This document shows positions 42,301 to 51,275 of a stretch of DNA of 64,000 bases, in pieces. This DNA is from PALSA-693 sp963781155. Its GTDB lineage: Bacteria > Actinomycetota > Acidimicrobiia > Acidimicrobiales > Palsa-688. Under the pieces are notes generated by a model. It saw only the letters and a program-made list of their open reading frames with translations. It made no database searches and had not been told where the DNA came from. Numbering within the stretch: position 1 is the first letter of the stretch; each line of letters opens with the position of its first letter. Where the stretch lies: assembly GCA_963781155.1 (NCBI GenBank), contig CAWAEC010000009.1, positions 1 through 64,000 on the forward strand, read 5' to 3'. Made by a program: the position numbers and the translations under genes.

Positions 42301-44298
42301 GTGACAGGGCCCGGCAGCACCCCGACGCTCCTCTGGGAACCGCACCGGGCCCGGCGATCGCGGTCCCGTCTCCAGGGGTTTTTGGACCGACATGCCTTGT
42401 CGACCTACGACGAGGCCTGGGAGTGGTCGGTCGCCGCCGGGACGGCCGGAGACTTCTGGCGTTGCGTCGCCGATGAGTTCGAGGTGACCTGGCACCGGCT
42501 GCCGGAATTCGCCCTGGTCCGGTCCGGAAGCGAAGTGTTCGGGGCTCGTTGGTTTGGCGGCGGCCGGCTCAACTACGCGGAACGAGCCCTCCAACCGGCC
42601 GGCTCCGACCGGGGAGGGCCGGAGACCCCTCTCGTGATCGGTCGGTCCCAGACTCGCGCCGACCTTGAACTGACCCGAGGCCAGCTGACGGATCTGACTG
42701 GCCGCATCCGGCACGGCCTGCAACTCGCCGGAGTGGGGTCGGGCGATCGGGTGGCCGCCTACCTTCCGAATATTCCGGAAACCCTGGCGGCCATGCTGGC
42801 TTGCGCCAGCCTGGGGGCCATCTGGACCTGCTGCGCACCCGAAATGGGGGTCACGGGTGTGCTGGACCGGCTGGCGCAGGTCGAACCGGTGGTGTTGCTG
42901 ACCGTGGACGGCTACCGGTATGGCCGCCGATCGATCGAACGGCGGGAGGAGAACGAGGCCATCCGAACCGGCCTGCCGACGCTGCGCAGGGCCATCTGGC
43001 TCGACTACCTTCATCCCGGCGAATCCCCACCCCGGGACTGGGTCGCCTGGGAGGAGTTCACGGCCGAGCCGGCACCTCTGGACTTTGTGCCGGTCGACTT
43101 CGACCATCCGCTGTACGTGCTGTTTTCGTCCGGGACCACCGGCAAGCCCAAGGCCATCGTGCACCGGCACGGCGGCATCCTTCTCGAGCACGCCAAGGTG
43201 CTCGGCTGGCATTTCGATCTCGGCCCAGGCGATCGCTTCTTCTGGTACACGACGACCGGCTGGATGATGTGGAACTTCTGCATGTCCGGGCTTCTTGTTG
43301 GCGCCGCGGTGGTCACCTTTGACGGGGATCCCTCCTGGCCGGCGTCCGGCGCGTTGTGGGCCGCCATGGCCGAGACCGCCACTACGTGCGGCGGCGTCGG
43401 CGCGGGCTACCTGGTGGCGGGCATGAAAGCCGGACTCCGTCCCGCGGACCACTACGACCTGACCGGGCTGCAGACCCTCGGCTCTACCGGGTCGCCATTG
43501 CCGGCCGCCGCAGCCGAGTGGGTGTATTCGGCAGTGGCGGACGACATCCTGCTGGCGTCGTTCAGCGGGGGTACGGACGTTTGCACGGGCTTCGTGGGGG
43601 GCAGTCCCCTTCACCCGGTCTGGGCCGGCGAGATCTCCTGCCGGTGCCTGGGCGCCGCCGTTGAGGTGTTCGACGACGAGGGCCGCCCCATCTTCGAGGA
43701 CGAAGGTGAGTTGGTTCTGACCGCGCCCCTACCGTCGATGCCGGTCGGTTTCTGGGGCGACCACGACGACAGGCGTTACCACGCCGCCTACTTCGAGCGC
43801 TTTCCTTCGGTGTGGGCCCACGGTGATCGGGCGACGTTGACGCTCCGCGGGACGTGCATCATCACCGGCCGCTCCGACGGCACCCTGAACCGGGGTGGGG
43901 TCCGCATGGGTACTGCCGAGTTCTACGACGTGGTGGAAGGGTTCGAGGAGGTGGCAGACAGTCTGGTCGTGCATCTCGACGACTCCACCGGCGGTCCGGG
44001 CGAGTTGTGGTTGTTCGTGGTGGAGCCCGGCAACGGCCACACCGACCCCGATCTGGGCAGCCGGTTGAAGGAAGCCCTACGGCACGAGCTCTCGCCGCGC
44101 TACGTCCCGGACCGGATCGTGGTGGTACCGGGGATACCCCGGACTCTGTCGGGCAAAAAGCTGGAGGTCCCGGTGAAACGGATCCTCACCGGGGTGCCAG
44201 CAGCCGAGGCCCTGACCTTGGCTTCTGTGGCCAATCCCGAGAGCCTGGACGCCTTCCTCGGTTTGGCCAAGGAGCGAAGCGCTTCGCAATCGACGTGA
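42301..44298 (+). CDS. acetoacetyl-CoA synthetase (acetoacetate-CoA ligase)
   Basis: A 665-residue ANL-superfamily ligase from GTG. Motifs are the P-loop-like S-S-G-T-T-G-K-P-K-A-I-V-H (about 276-288), Y-T-T-T-G-W-M-M-W-N, the hinge and A8 region G-R-S-D-G-T-L-N-R-G-G-V-R-M-G and the catalytic lysine segment T-L-S-G-K-K-L-E-V-P-V-K near the end. N-terminal W-F-G-G-G-R-L-N-Y-A-E marks the acetoacetyl-CoA synthetase branch. It activates acetoacetate with ATP and CoA, linking polyhydroxyalkanoate or ketone-body turnover to acetyl-CoA. A long leader containing repeats precedes it, and a MarR gene faces it. Confidence 0.9.
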   Translation: MTGPGSTPTLLWEPHRARRSRSRLQGFLDRHALSTYDEAWEWSVAAGTAGDFWRCVADEFEVTWHRLPEFALVRSGSEVFGARWFGGGRLNYAERALQPAGSDRGGPETPLVIGRSQTRADLELTRGQLTDLTGRIRHGLQLAGVGSGDRVAAYLPNIPETLAAMLACASLGAIWTCCAPEMGVTGVLDRLAQVEPVVLLTVDGYRYGRRSIERREENEAIRTGLPTLRRAIWLDYLHPGESPPRDWVAWEEFTAEPAPLDFVPVDFDHPLYVLFSSGTTGKPKAIVHRHGGILLEHAKVLGWHFDLGPGDRFFWYTTTGWMMWNFCMSGLLVGAAVVTFDGDPSWPASGALWAAMAETATTCGGVGAGYLVAGMKAGLRPADHYDLTGLQTLGSTGSPLPAAAAEWVYSAVADDILLASFSGGTDVCTGFVGGSPLHPVWAGEISCRCLGAAVEVFDDEGRPIFEDEGELVLTAPLPSMPVGFWGDHDDRRYHAAYFERFPSVWAHGDRATLTLRGTCIITGRSDGTLNRGGVRMGTAEFYDVVEGFEEVADSLVVHLDDSTGGPGELWLFVVEPGNGHTDPDLGSRLKEALRHELSPRYVPDRIVVVPGIPRTLSGKKLEVPVKRILTGVPAAEALTLASVANPESLDAFLGLAKERSASQST

Positions 44299-44370
44299 AC
44301 GCGAGGAGGGCACCGACACGCGAACACCGACCACGCGAACAACGACCTGGGCCGCCGATCGCGTCGGCCC

Positions 44371-44802
44371 TCAGGCCCCCTCGGATGCCAGGCGCTCGAG
44401 GAGCGGGACCGACCGGGCGAGAAGGGCCTGCTCCTCCGGGCTGAATTCCTGAAGGCGGGCGGCCAGAAACGCGTCCCGACGAGTGCGGGTCTCGTCCAGC
44501 AGCGATTCGCCGGCCGGCGATACCGCCACCCTGGCGACGCGGCGATCGGTGGCATCGACCCGTCGCTCGACCAGGCCTTGCTCCTCGAGGCGGGCGGCGA
44601 TCCGAGTCATCGACGGTGGCGCAATCCGCTCGATGGCCGCCAACTCGCCGAGCGACACCTCACCGTGCTTCGCGATGGTCGAGAGAGCCGACAGCTGCGA
44701 TGGGGTCACGTCGCCGGCGGTCTGCTGGCGTAACCGGCGAGACAGACGCAGGACAACCAGGCGCAACTGGCTTTCGAGCGTGGGAGCGGTGGTCGCCGCC
44801 AT
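44371..44802 (-). CDS. MarR-family transcriptional regulator
   Basis: ATG 44802 gives 143 residues; the open frame further upstream overlaps the divergent small gene and lacks a site. The winged helix-turn-helix shows V-T-P-S-Q-L-S-A-L, then L-G-E-L-A-A-I-E-R-I-A-P-P-S-M-T-R-I and the wing R-R-V-D-A-T-D-R-R-V-A-R-V. Flanking helices would form the dimer. MarR proteins usually bind an aromatic or phenolic ligand and repress neighbouring genes. It is convergent with the acetoacetyl-CoA synthetase gene, so the target may be its own operon or a distant gene. Confidence 0.87.
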   Translation of the reverse strand: MAATTAPTLESQLRLVVLRLSRRLRQQTAGDVTPSQLSALSTIAKHGEVSLGELAAIERIAPPSMTRIAARLEEQGLVERRVDATDRRVARVAVSPAGESLLDETRTRRDAFLAARLQEFSPEEQALLARSVPLLERLASEGA

Positions 44803-44878
44803 CGGCCGAAGTGTAGCGACATCAGCTGCACTATTCGCGGTCCCCGTGACGAGCGTGTAGCCGGGGAGACCTGTCACC

Positions 44879-45262
44879 ATGGGGATCGTGACGATGCGTG
44901 AGGATTGCCGGCATTTCCAGAGCCGGACGTACGAGACCGGTGAGGTGGCCCGCTTCTGCGTCCTCAATCTGGCGCCGGAAGCCCCGTGGCGGTGCCCGGA
45001 CAACTGTCCCCGTTACGAGCGCGACATCATCGACGCCAGCTTCGTGGTCGGATCACTCAACCGGCCTCCCGTCGAGTCCGAGCCGGACGAGCCTCCCGGA
45101 GAGATGGCCGCGGTCCTGGAGGAAGCCGATGCCATCGTGACGGCCGCCGGCCCCGAGATTGTCGCGGAGGTGGAGGCCGAACGCGCCGGCAAACGATGGT
45201 GGCAGGTCTGGAAGCGCCGGGGTAACAACGGCGACGGTGGGATTCAGCTGAGCAGCCGCTGA
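44879..45262 (+). CDS. small cysteine-containing actinobacterial protein
   Basis: A 127-residue protein with C-R-H-F near residue 10, F-C-V-L near 28 and C-P-D-N-C-P near 39-43. These four cysteines could form a zinc ribbon, the rest of the fold being short strands. The C-terminal half is acidic, then ends K-R-W-W-Q-V-W-K-R-R and a polar tail. It stands divergent from marR and ten bases before the propeller lipoprotein gene. No function is known to me; the pattern resembles other conserved actinobacterial zinc-ribbon proteins of unknown role. Confidence 0.6.
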   Translation: MGIVTMREDCRHFQSRTYETGEVARFCVLNLAPEAPWRCPDNCPRYERDIIDASFVVGSLNRPPVESEPDEPPGEMAAVLEEADAIVTAAGPEIVAEVEAERAGKRWWQVWKRRGNNGDGGIQLSSR

Positions 45263-45272
45263 TCACGACTCG

Positions 45273-47585
45273 ATGCGCGCCCGGACCCCGGCTGCGGCCG
45301 TTGTGGCCAGCATCGGGGCGGCGGCGCTGGTCATGGCGCTCGGACTGACAGGGTGCGGCAGCAGCCACAACCGGGCCGTTCCGACCACGACGCCGACAAC
45401 TCCGACCAGCAGGAGTGCCCCGACCACCACGCCCCGCCCCGCCAGCACTACCCAACCGGCACCCGGGCCCTACACCTGGACGCGGGAATCCAGCCCGATC
45501 CTGGCGGTCGGAGGCGGCCCATCGAGCACCCTGGCGGCAGTCCTCCCCCCCAATGGGCCAACCCCGTGGCTCATCGCCGGCACCCGGACGGGCGCCGACG
45601 GCAGCAGCACCGCCACCGTCTGGGCCTCAACAGACGCGAACTCCTGGCAGCCGACGTCGCTGACAGGACCAGAGGTGAACAGCCAGGCGGCCGCGGCGAC
45701 CGCCTGGCGCACGGGCACCGTCGTGGTGGGCTCAGTAGGCGCTTCCGCCCAGCGACACCCGGCAGTGTGGATCTCGGCGACCCCCGACGCGCCATTCGTG
45801 GAGATGACGAGCGCTGCCTTCGGCGGGACCGACGCGGTCATGACGTCGGTCGCCGGAGGGGCCCAGGGGCTGTTCGTCGCGGGATCGGTCGGTGGCCGCA
45901 CAGCCATGTGGTACTCCAGCAACGGCCGGCGCTGGACCAGTTTGAGCGACGCCGACCGCGTCATCGGCGCCGGCACCGACGCCCACATTGACACGCTGGT
46001 CACCACGCACCAGGCGGTGTACGCAGCGGGCTGGGAGCGGAGCGGATCTGCCATCGACGCTGCCTTGTGGGCTTCCGGCGACGGGATCAACTGGTACCCG
46101 ATCGAGTCGGCCCAGGCCTTTGGCGGCCCGGGCGACCACGTCATCACCGCCCTGGCCTCCCTCGGAAATGGGGTCCTGCCGCTCGGTAGCGGGCTGGTCG
46201 CGGTCGGAGGAACCTGGACCGGGTCGAGCTGGGAGCCCACATCGTGGATCTCGCCCAATGGAGCCAGCTGGAGCCAACCGTCCACGGGCTTCGCCCTCGG
46301 GGACCGTCCGGTGGCCGACTCGACCGACGCCACCGTCCGGGCTGTCGCCACCATCCCGTCGACGTCAGGAGCAACCACCTTGGTCGCCGCCGGAGGGGGA
46401 CCGACCGCGCAGCGCCTCTGGACTTCAACAGATGGCCTGCACTGGTCGGAAGGCACCCTTCCGTCAGGAGCTGCTGCGTCGGACCAGTGGCAGGCGACGC
46501 TGCTCGCCGTGTCGGGAACAACGATGGTCGTCGCGGACGGCGACCCGGGCCAACCGCACGTGCTGGTAGACCACGGACCGGCCGGCTGGCAGGAGCCGTC
46601 GGCCACGCCCGCCGGCTTCGGCGCCGTGCAGACCGTCGCCCGGCCGGTCGGCCTGGTCGCCTCTCCCGCCGGCTTGACGTTGGCTGTTGATGTCGACGCT
46701 CCCGGCCAGGTCCTCGGCGGCGGCACCTCGTTAACCGATTTGTTTGACTCGGCCGACGGGACGGACTGGGTCCCGGTCGCCGCGGGGGCGGCGTTTACCG
46801 GCGCCACCGTCGAGGGCCTGGCCGTCACACCCGGCGGCCTGGTGGCGGTCGGACGCGTCGACGCCGCCGGCCGCGAGTGGGCCGCGGCCTGGACGAATCC
46901 CGGGGATCTGGGGTGGCAGGGCCCCATCCCGCTCGACAACCCCTCACCGGCCGGATCCGACCAGGCCACCGGCGTCTGCAGCGACATCGACGGAATCGCC
47001 GCGGTGGGCTTCGCCCGTACAGCGCGAGGCGACACAGTGGCACGGGCCTGGTCATCGAACGACGGCGCCCACTGGCTTCCGGCGCCGGTGTCGCCATCTA
47101 CCCGGGCCGGCACCGACGAGTCCATCGCCGGTTGCACCCCGAGCGGATCGACTGCGACTGCGGCTGGGGCCAGTGCGCCCGAGTTCGACGCGTTCGGATG
47201 GACCGCGTCCTCGGATACCGATCCCGGTCCTGCCTACTGGGTCTCGGGACGAGGGAAGGCGTGGACGGCGCAGGGCGCCAGCCCCTTTGGAGCCAGCTTT
47301 CCCTTTCCCACCATCGACGTGGTCCGCACCGGTGGGGTGTGGCTGGCGGCGGTCGGGGATGCAGACGCGGACGGGACCGAGCCCTCGTCCAGCCTGTGGT
47401 GGTCCACCAATGCCGGTTCGACGTGGCAACGTCTCGACACCGGTGGGCCCGCGTGGCTGGGCTTCACCCCCGCCCGCATCGACCGCTTGACAATGCTCGG
47501 GCCCTTGCCGGTTGTGGCCGGCGAACTGGATGGGCGACTGGCCGTCTGGGTCGGCGTCCCGACCGCCGATCAGGGTGAGAGCTGA
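45273..47585 (+). CDS. secreted lipoprotein with beta-propeller-like repeats
   Basis: A 770-residue protein with a type II signal peptide: basic start, hydrophobic core and lipobox L-T-G-C near residue 28, followed by a Thr/Pro-rich spacer. The rest consists of repeated W-x-S-x-D-G-x-x-W-type strands (for example S-S-N-G-R-R-W-T-S, S-P-N-G-A-S-W-S-Q, S-T-D-G-L-H-W-S-E), which is the bladed propeller pattern of sialidase/BNR-like proteins. I count at least eight blade-like units. No sialidase Arg triad or metal motif is evident, so a binding or scaffold function is more likely. It would be anchored to the outer face of the membrane. Confidence 0.7.
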   Translation: MRARTPAAAVVASIGAAALVMALGLTGCGSSHNRAVPTTTPTTPTSRSAPTTTPRPASTTQPAPGPYTWTRESSPILAVGGGPSSTLAAVLPPNGPTPWLIAGTRTGADGSSTATVWASTDANSWQPTSLTGPEVNSQAAAATAWRTGTVVVGSVGASAQRHPAVWISATPDAPFVEMTSAAFGGTDAVMTSVAGGAQGLFVAGSVGGRTAMWYSSNGRRWTSLSDADRVIGAGTDAHIDTLVTTHQAVYAAGWERSGSAIDAALWASGDGINWYPIESAQAFGGPGDHVITALASLGNGVLPLGSGLVAVGGTWTGSSWEPTSWISPNGASWSQPSTGFALGDRPVADSTDATVRAVATIPSTSGATTLVAAGGGPTAQRLWTSTDGLHWSEGTLPSGAAASDQWQATLLAVSGTTMVVADGDPGQPHVLVDHGPAGWQEPSATPAGFGAVQTVARPVGLVASPAGLTLAVDVDAPGQVLGGGTSLTDLFDSADGTDWVPVAAGAAFTGATVEGLAVTPGGLVAVGRVDAAGREWAAAWTNPGDLGWQGPIPLDNPSPAGSDQATGVCSDIDGIAAVGFARTARGDTVARAWSSNDGAHWLPAPVSPSTRAGTDESIAGCTPSGSTATAAGASAPEFDAFGWTASSDTDPGPAYWVSGRGKAWTAQGASPFGASFPFPTIDVVRTGGVWLAAVGDADADGTEPSSSLWWSTNAGSTWQRLDTGGPAWLGFTPARIDRLTMLGPLPVVAGELDGRLAVWVGVPTADQGES

Positions 47586-48268
47586 TCGGTGATCGAGTCG
47601 TCGGGTTCGTCCACCGGCAGCCAGGGCCTGGGCGTGGCTCGGGAGCCGGCCACGCCCCACACCAGGTGTTCCATGAAAATCCAGGTCCGCCGGTGGATCG
47701 CCGACGGTCCGTAGGCGTGGAGCGCCATTTTGTGGCGGGGGCACGGATAGCCCTTGTTGGAATCGAACTCGTAGCCGGGGTAGTGCTCGTCTTCGGCTCG
47801 CATAATGCGGTCGCGCGTGACTTTCGCCAGGATCGAGGCGGTGGCGATTGACAGGCAGGTGGCGTCGCCTTTGACAATTCGCCGGGTGCATCCGAGCCCG
47901 ACGAAATCCCAGTTGCCGTCCACCAGGACCTGATCTGGCACAACCCCGAGCGCGTCCATGGCCCGGGCCGCGGCCAGGCGTTGGGCCGCGGCCATGCCGA
48001 TGTCGTCGCATTCCTCCTGCGACGACGACCCGACGGCCCACGCCATGCACCAACTCGTCAACCGGTCGAACAGCCGCTCCCGCTCCGGTTCGCGCAACAT
48101 CTTGGAGTCGCGGACCCGGTACACCCGCCGGTCCTGAGGCAGCACCGCCGCCCCCACCATGATCGGCCCGGCCCATGAGCCCCGGCCCACCTCGTCGACG
48201 CCGACGACGACCCCGTGCCCCTCCTCCCAGAGCGCTCGCTCGACCGCCAGCGTCGGCGCCCGGTTCAT
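47570..48268 (-). CDS. rnhB: ribonuclease HII
   Basis: ATG 48268 overlaps the stop of the upstream RibD-C gene as ATGA and gives 232 residues; the longer open frame is not used. The N-terminal motif V-G-V-D-E-V-G-R-G-S-W-A-G-P is diagnostic. D-Q-V-L-V-D-G-N-W and I-A-T-A-S-I-L-A-K-V-T-R-D-R supply the other acidic and basic catalytic residues. The enzyme cuts RNA in RNA-DNA hybrids and at misincorporated ribonucleotides. It is the last gene of a three-gene minus-strand operon and slightly overlaps the end of the lipoprotein gene. Confidence 0.93.
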   Translation of the reverse strand: MNRAPTLAVERALWEEGHGVVVGVDEVGRGSWAGPIMVGAAVLPQDRRVYRVRDSKMLREPERERLFDRLTSWCMAWAVGSSSQEECDDIGMAAAQRLAAARAMDALGVVPDQVLVDGNWDFVGLGCTRRIVKGDATCLSIATASILAKVTRDRIMRAEDEHYPGYEFDSNKGYPCPRHKMALHAYGPSAIHRRTWIFMEHLVWGVAGSRATPRPWLPVDEPDDSITDQLSP

Positions 48269-48999
48269 GGTTGCACGCGGCCGGCGTAGCGAGTGATCAA
48301 CATGCCATCTCCCTCGAGGACCGCAATCAGTTGCAGGCTGACAGGATCGGTGAGCGGGCGGTCGCCGAGCAAGGTGCGGTGCCCGGGTCCAATCAGTCCG
48401 GGCGAGGTCGTGCAGCACAGTTCGTCAACCAGTTGGGCCTCGACCAGCGAACGGAACAAGGACGGCCCGCCCTCGCACAGAATTCTGGACAACCCCCGGT
48501 TGCGCAGTTGGTCGAGGGCTACCGTCAGCTCCACCCGCTTGGCCCCGCACACCACTATCTCGGCCACCCGGGCGAGATCCGTCCGGGCCCGGGCCGCTTC
48601 CGCCGAGGTGAGCAACAGCGGTTTGGCGTCGCCGCCGAACACCCGGTGAGAGGTATCCAGGTCCGCCCGGTTGCTGACAATGGCGAGGGTGGGAAGCGGG
48701 TCCTGACCCCGCTGGACCCTGCGATCACATGCGGCGGCGTCGAGGCGTACCGGCCCGTAGTTTTCCGCTCGCACCGTGCCGGCGCCGACCAGAATGGCGT
48801 CTGCGACGGCGCGCATCGCCATGAACGCGGCCCGATCGGCCTCGCTCCCCAAGGGGGCGCTGTGACCGCCCACCTCGACCACCCCGTCGAGCGACATGAC
48901 AAAATTGGCTCGGAGGTGCGGCCCGCTTGGGATCAGATACTCCTGCTCGAGTGCGGCGCCGTCGGCGAGGTACGCCGGGCTCGGATAGAGACGCTGCAT
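48265..48999 (-). CDS. pyrimidine reductase family protein (RibD C-terminal domain)
   Basis: A 244-residue protein of the dihydrofolate-reductase-like RibD C-terminal fold: A-N-F-V-M-S-L-D-G near residue 35, D-A-I-L-V-G-A-G-T-V-R near 70 and C-E-G-G-P-S-L-F near 175 are NADPH and substrate segments. RibD-C enzymes reduce a pyrimidine ribityl compound in riboflavin synthesis, and actinobacterial relatives are linked to F420 or other deazaflavin-type chemistry. No deaminase domain is present. It is coupled to rpiB upstream (TGATG) and rnhB downstream (ATGA). Confidence 0.82.
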   Translation of the reverse strand: MQRLYPSPAYLADGAALEQEYLIPSGPHLRANFVMSLDGVVEVGGHSAPLGSEADRAAFMAMRAVADAILVGAGTVRAENYGPVRLDAAACDRRVQRGQDPLPTLAIVSNRADLDTSHRVFGGDAKPLLLTSAEAARARTDLARVAEIVVCGAKRVELTVALDQLRNRGLSRILCEGGPSLFRSLVEAQLVDELCCTTSPGLIGPGHRTLLGDRPLTDPVSLQLIAVLEGDGMLITRYAGRVQP

Positions 49000-49406
49000 C
49001 AGCAGAGCTGAGCGATGGTGTCGGCCTCGCCCGGATCGGGCTCGGTAGCAAAAAATGCGTCGAGTATCTCCGTGGCGACCTGTTCGCTGGTGAGGCGCAG
49101 GCTGAGCGCGACCACGTTGGCGTCATTCCAGCGTCGGGCTCCACGCGCCGTCTCCGCGTCCACGCAAAGGGCGGCCCGCACGCCGGGAACTTTGTTCGCG
49201 GCGATCGAGACTCCGGTGCCCGTCCAGCAGCAGACCACGCCGCGATCGGCGCGGCCCGCGGCCACGGCCGCGCCGACGATACGGCCTACCTCCGGCCACG
49301 AGGCCGGGTCGGCGAGGACCTCGACGGTATGGCCAGCGGCTTGGAGGTGGGCTGCCACAGCGCGGGCGAGTGGGGTCTGCTCGTCAGTCCCAAAGGCGAC
49401 ACGCAC
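48999..49406 (-). CDS. RpiB/LacA/LacB-type sugar-phosphate isomerase
   Basis: A 135-residue protein with the RpiB fold: a short strand and acid at the N-terminus (M-R-V-A-F-G-T-D-E), V-V-C-C-W-T-G-T-G-V-S-I-A-A-N-K near residue 57 with the catalytic Cys, and C-V-D-A-E-T-A-R-G-A-R-R-W-N-D-A-N-V near residue 81. RpiB interconverts ribose- and ribulose-5-phosphate; related enzymes act on allose or galactose phosphates. First gene of the rpiB-like / RibD-C / rnhB operon. The N-terminal D-H of classical RpiB is replaced, so the exact sugar is uncertain. Confidence 0.83.
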   Translation of the reverse strand: MRVAFGTDEQTPLARAVAAHLQAAGHTVEVLADPASWPEVGRIVGAAVAAGRADRGVVCCWTGTGVSIAANKVPGVRAALCVDAETARGARRWNDANVVALSLRLTSEQVATEILDAFFATEPDPGEADTIAQLC

Positions 49407-49468
49407 CGTGCGGAGCCTACTTGTCCAACCGTCGTCGCCATGTCGTGGCGAGGTCGTAGCATGCTCTC

Positions 49469-50071
49469 ATGTCCGCGGCCGCCTCGCCGTGCTTTCCGGC
49501 CCGAGAAGGCTGGTTCGGCCATGAAGCCGTACTGGTCCCGGTGAAGGCATTCCGCGACGCAAAACTCCGCTTGGCTCCGGCGATGTCCGCCATCGAGCGG
49601 GCTCGGTTGGCTCAGAACATGGCAACCCGGGTGGTCGCTTCTGCGGCCGGGTTGCCGGTGGCGGTGGTGTGCGATGACCCAGAGGTGGCAGCCTGGGCCC
49701 GGGGGCTCGGTGCTCTGGTGATCTGGGAGCCGGGACGGGGGCTCAATGGAGCCGTCCAGGAGGGAGTGGCGCGCCTGTCCTCTGCGGGCGCACGACTGGT
49801 CGCCGTCGCTGCCGGCGATCTGCCGTTTGCTACCGATCTGCGCTGGGTGACCCGCTTTCCCGGTGTCACCATCGTCCCGGACCGCCGCCAGGACGGTACC
49901 AATGTCATTGCCGTTCCCACTGAGGCCGGGTTCACGTTCTCCTACGGGCCTGGTTCGTTCGCCCGGCATCTCGACGAGTCGCACCGACTCGGTTTGGCGA
50001 CCCGTGTCGTGCACTCGGCTCCGCTCGGCTGGGATGTGGACGTTCCAGACGACCTCGCTGCCGTCACCTGA
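49469..50071 (+). CDS. cofC: 2-phospho-L-lactate (or phosphoenolpyruvate) guanylyltransferase
   Basis: A 200-residue CofC-type nucleotidyltransferase. V-L-V-P-V-K-A-F-R-D-A-K-L-R-L is the nucleotide-binding opening, followed by A-A-G-D-L-P-F with the metal Asp and a later D-G-T-N-V-I. In actinobacteria this step (FbiD/CofC) activates phosphoenolpyruvate or phospholactate with GTP in coenzyme F420 synthesis. The enzyme shows that the host makes or can finish F420. The start is ATG 49469; the stop overlaps the PIG-L gene as TGATG. No other F420 gene is in the window. Confidence 0.87.
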   Translation: MSAAASPCFPAREGWFGHEAVLVPVKAFRDAKLRLAPAMSAIERARLAQNMATRVVASAAGLPVAVVCDDPEVAAWARGLGALVIWEPGRGLNGAVQEGVARLSSAGARLVAVAAGDLPFATDLRWVTRFPGVTIVPDRRQDGTNVIAVPTEAGFTFSYGPGSFARHLDESHRLGLATRVVHSAPLGWDVDVPDDLAAVT

Positions 50072-50841
50072 TGACCGACCCCATGGGCACTGGCGCGTTC
50101 GCGACCAGGCCGACCGTAGATCTGCCCACGCCCTCGGTCGCGCTGGCCATCGGGGCGCATCCCGACGACGTCGAGTTCGGATGCGGCGGGACCTTTGCCA
50201 AATGGGCGGCCGATGGATGCGCGATTCACCATCTGATCTGTACGGACGGGTCAAAGGGATCATGGGACGCCGGTGAGAGCCGGGCGCAGCTGGTGGCTGC
50301 TCGTCAAGAGGAGCAACGGGAGGCAGCCCGCCGGCTCGGCGGGAGCGGGGCGGTCACGTTCCTCGCCTGGCCCGATGGCGAACTCGCTTCCGGTATCGAA
50401 CAGCGATGGCAGATCGCTTTCTGGATGCGGCGCATCCGCCCCGAAGTGGTACTCGGCCACGATCCCTGGAAGCGGTACCGACTGCACCCTGATCACCGAC
50501 ATGCCGGTTTTCTGACGACCGACGGCGTGGTCGCGGCCCGAGACCCTCTGTTTTTCCCTGAACAAGGCGAGCCTCCCCACCGACCCGGCACCCTCCTGCT
50601 CTGGGAGGCCGACGAACCTGACCACGTGGAGAGCATCCTCGGCTTCGAAGACCGCAAACTGGACGCCCTGCTGGCGCATCGCAGCCAGCTTCGCTCCACT
50701 ATGCACATCACAGGCACCGAAGCCCAAAAAGACGACGCCCGAGCCGAATTTGCGGCTCGGCTGCACAGCCGTCACGCCAGCATGGGCGCGCTCGCAGGGC
50801 TCCCGGCAGTCGAAGCGTTCAAAGCCCTGCGGGACTTGTAG
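50071..50841 (+). CDS. PIG-L/LmbE-type N-deacetylase
   Basis: A 256-residue protein with I-G-A-H-P-D-D-V-E-F-G-C-G-G, the zinc-binding start of the PIG-L family, and H-P-D-H-R-H-A-G near residue 143 as the other ligands. Members deacetylate N-acetylglucosamine conjugates, among them MshB and Mca of mycothiol metabolism and lipid intermediates. The close match to MshB/Mca cannot be settled by eye. It is translationally coupled to cofC. It is convergent with the H1-like gene, 31 bases apart. Confidence 0.85.
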   Translation: MTDPMGTGAFATRPTVDLPTPSVALAIGAHPDDVEFGCGGTFAKWAADGCAIHHLICTDGSKGSWDAGESRAQLVAARQEEQREAARRLGGSGAVTFLAWPDGELASGIEQRWQIAFWMRRIRPEVVLGHDPWKRYRLHPDHRHAGFLTTDGVVAARDPLFFPEQGEPPHRPGTLLLWEADEPDHVESILGFEDRKLDALLAHRSQLRSTMHITGTEAQKDDARAEFAARLHSRHASMGALAGLPAVEAFKALRDL

Positions 50842-50872
50842 ACAAGCCGAAGGGAGCCGGGCCCGCGCCCGG

Positions 50873-51263
50873 CTACGCCTTCTTCGCCGGCACCGCCCGT
50901 CGAGTAACGATCCGTTTGGACGCGACGCCGCTGGCGGTCGTGGCTTTGCGGGCCGAACCCGCTTTTCTCGCCGTTGTCGACCTGGCAGTCGTCTTCGTCG
51001 ACGAGGCGGCCCTCTTGGCGGGCGCTTTCTTGGCCGGCGCCGCTTTCTTGGCCGGCGTGGCTTTCTTGGCCGGACCGGTCTTCTTGACGCTGGCCCGCTT
51101 CGCGGGCGAGGCTTTCTTGGCGGCGACGCGGCTTCGTGCTGACCCGCTTGGCGGGAGCAGCCTTGGTGGCCGACGCGGCTTTCTTGGTCGCTCGCTTGGC
51201 CGTAGTGGCCTTGGCTGGAGCGGTCTTCTTGGCCGCCGGCGCCGCCTTCTTGAGTGGGCTCAT
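50873..51263 (-). CDS. lysine/alanine-rich H1-like DNA-binding protein, frameshifted as read
   Basis: From ATG 51263 (AAGGGGGAC site) the protein is almost entirely A-K-K-A/P-A-K-K repeats, about 129 residues once a frame change at about 51119-51123 is repaired. After repair it continues K-K-A-S-P-A-K-R-A and ends R-A-V-P-A-K-K-A at 50873. Such tails resemble the C-terminal part of mycobacterial HupB and eukaryotic H1 linker tails, which bind DNA by charge. It follows the HU gene by 12 bases on the same strand, so the two may form one nucleoid unit. The break lies in a GGCGGCG tract, typical of a sequencing slip. Confidence 0.72.
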
Positions 51264-51275
51264 GTCCCCCTTCTT

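Noticed and set aside
45470..47137. Minus-strand open frame of 555 codons across the lipoprotein gene
   Set aside because: It is Pro/Ala/Thr-rich, has no start context and mirrors the propeller repeats.
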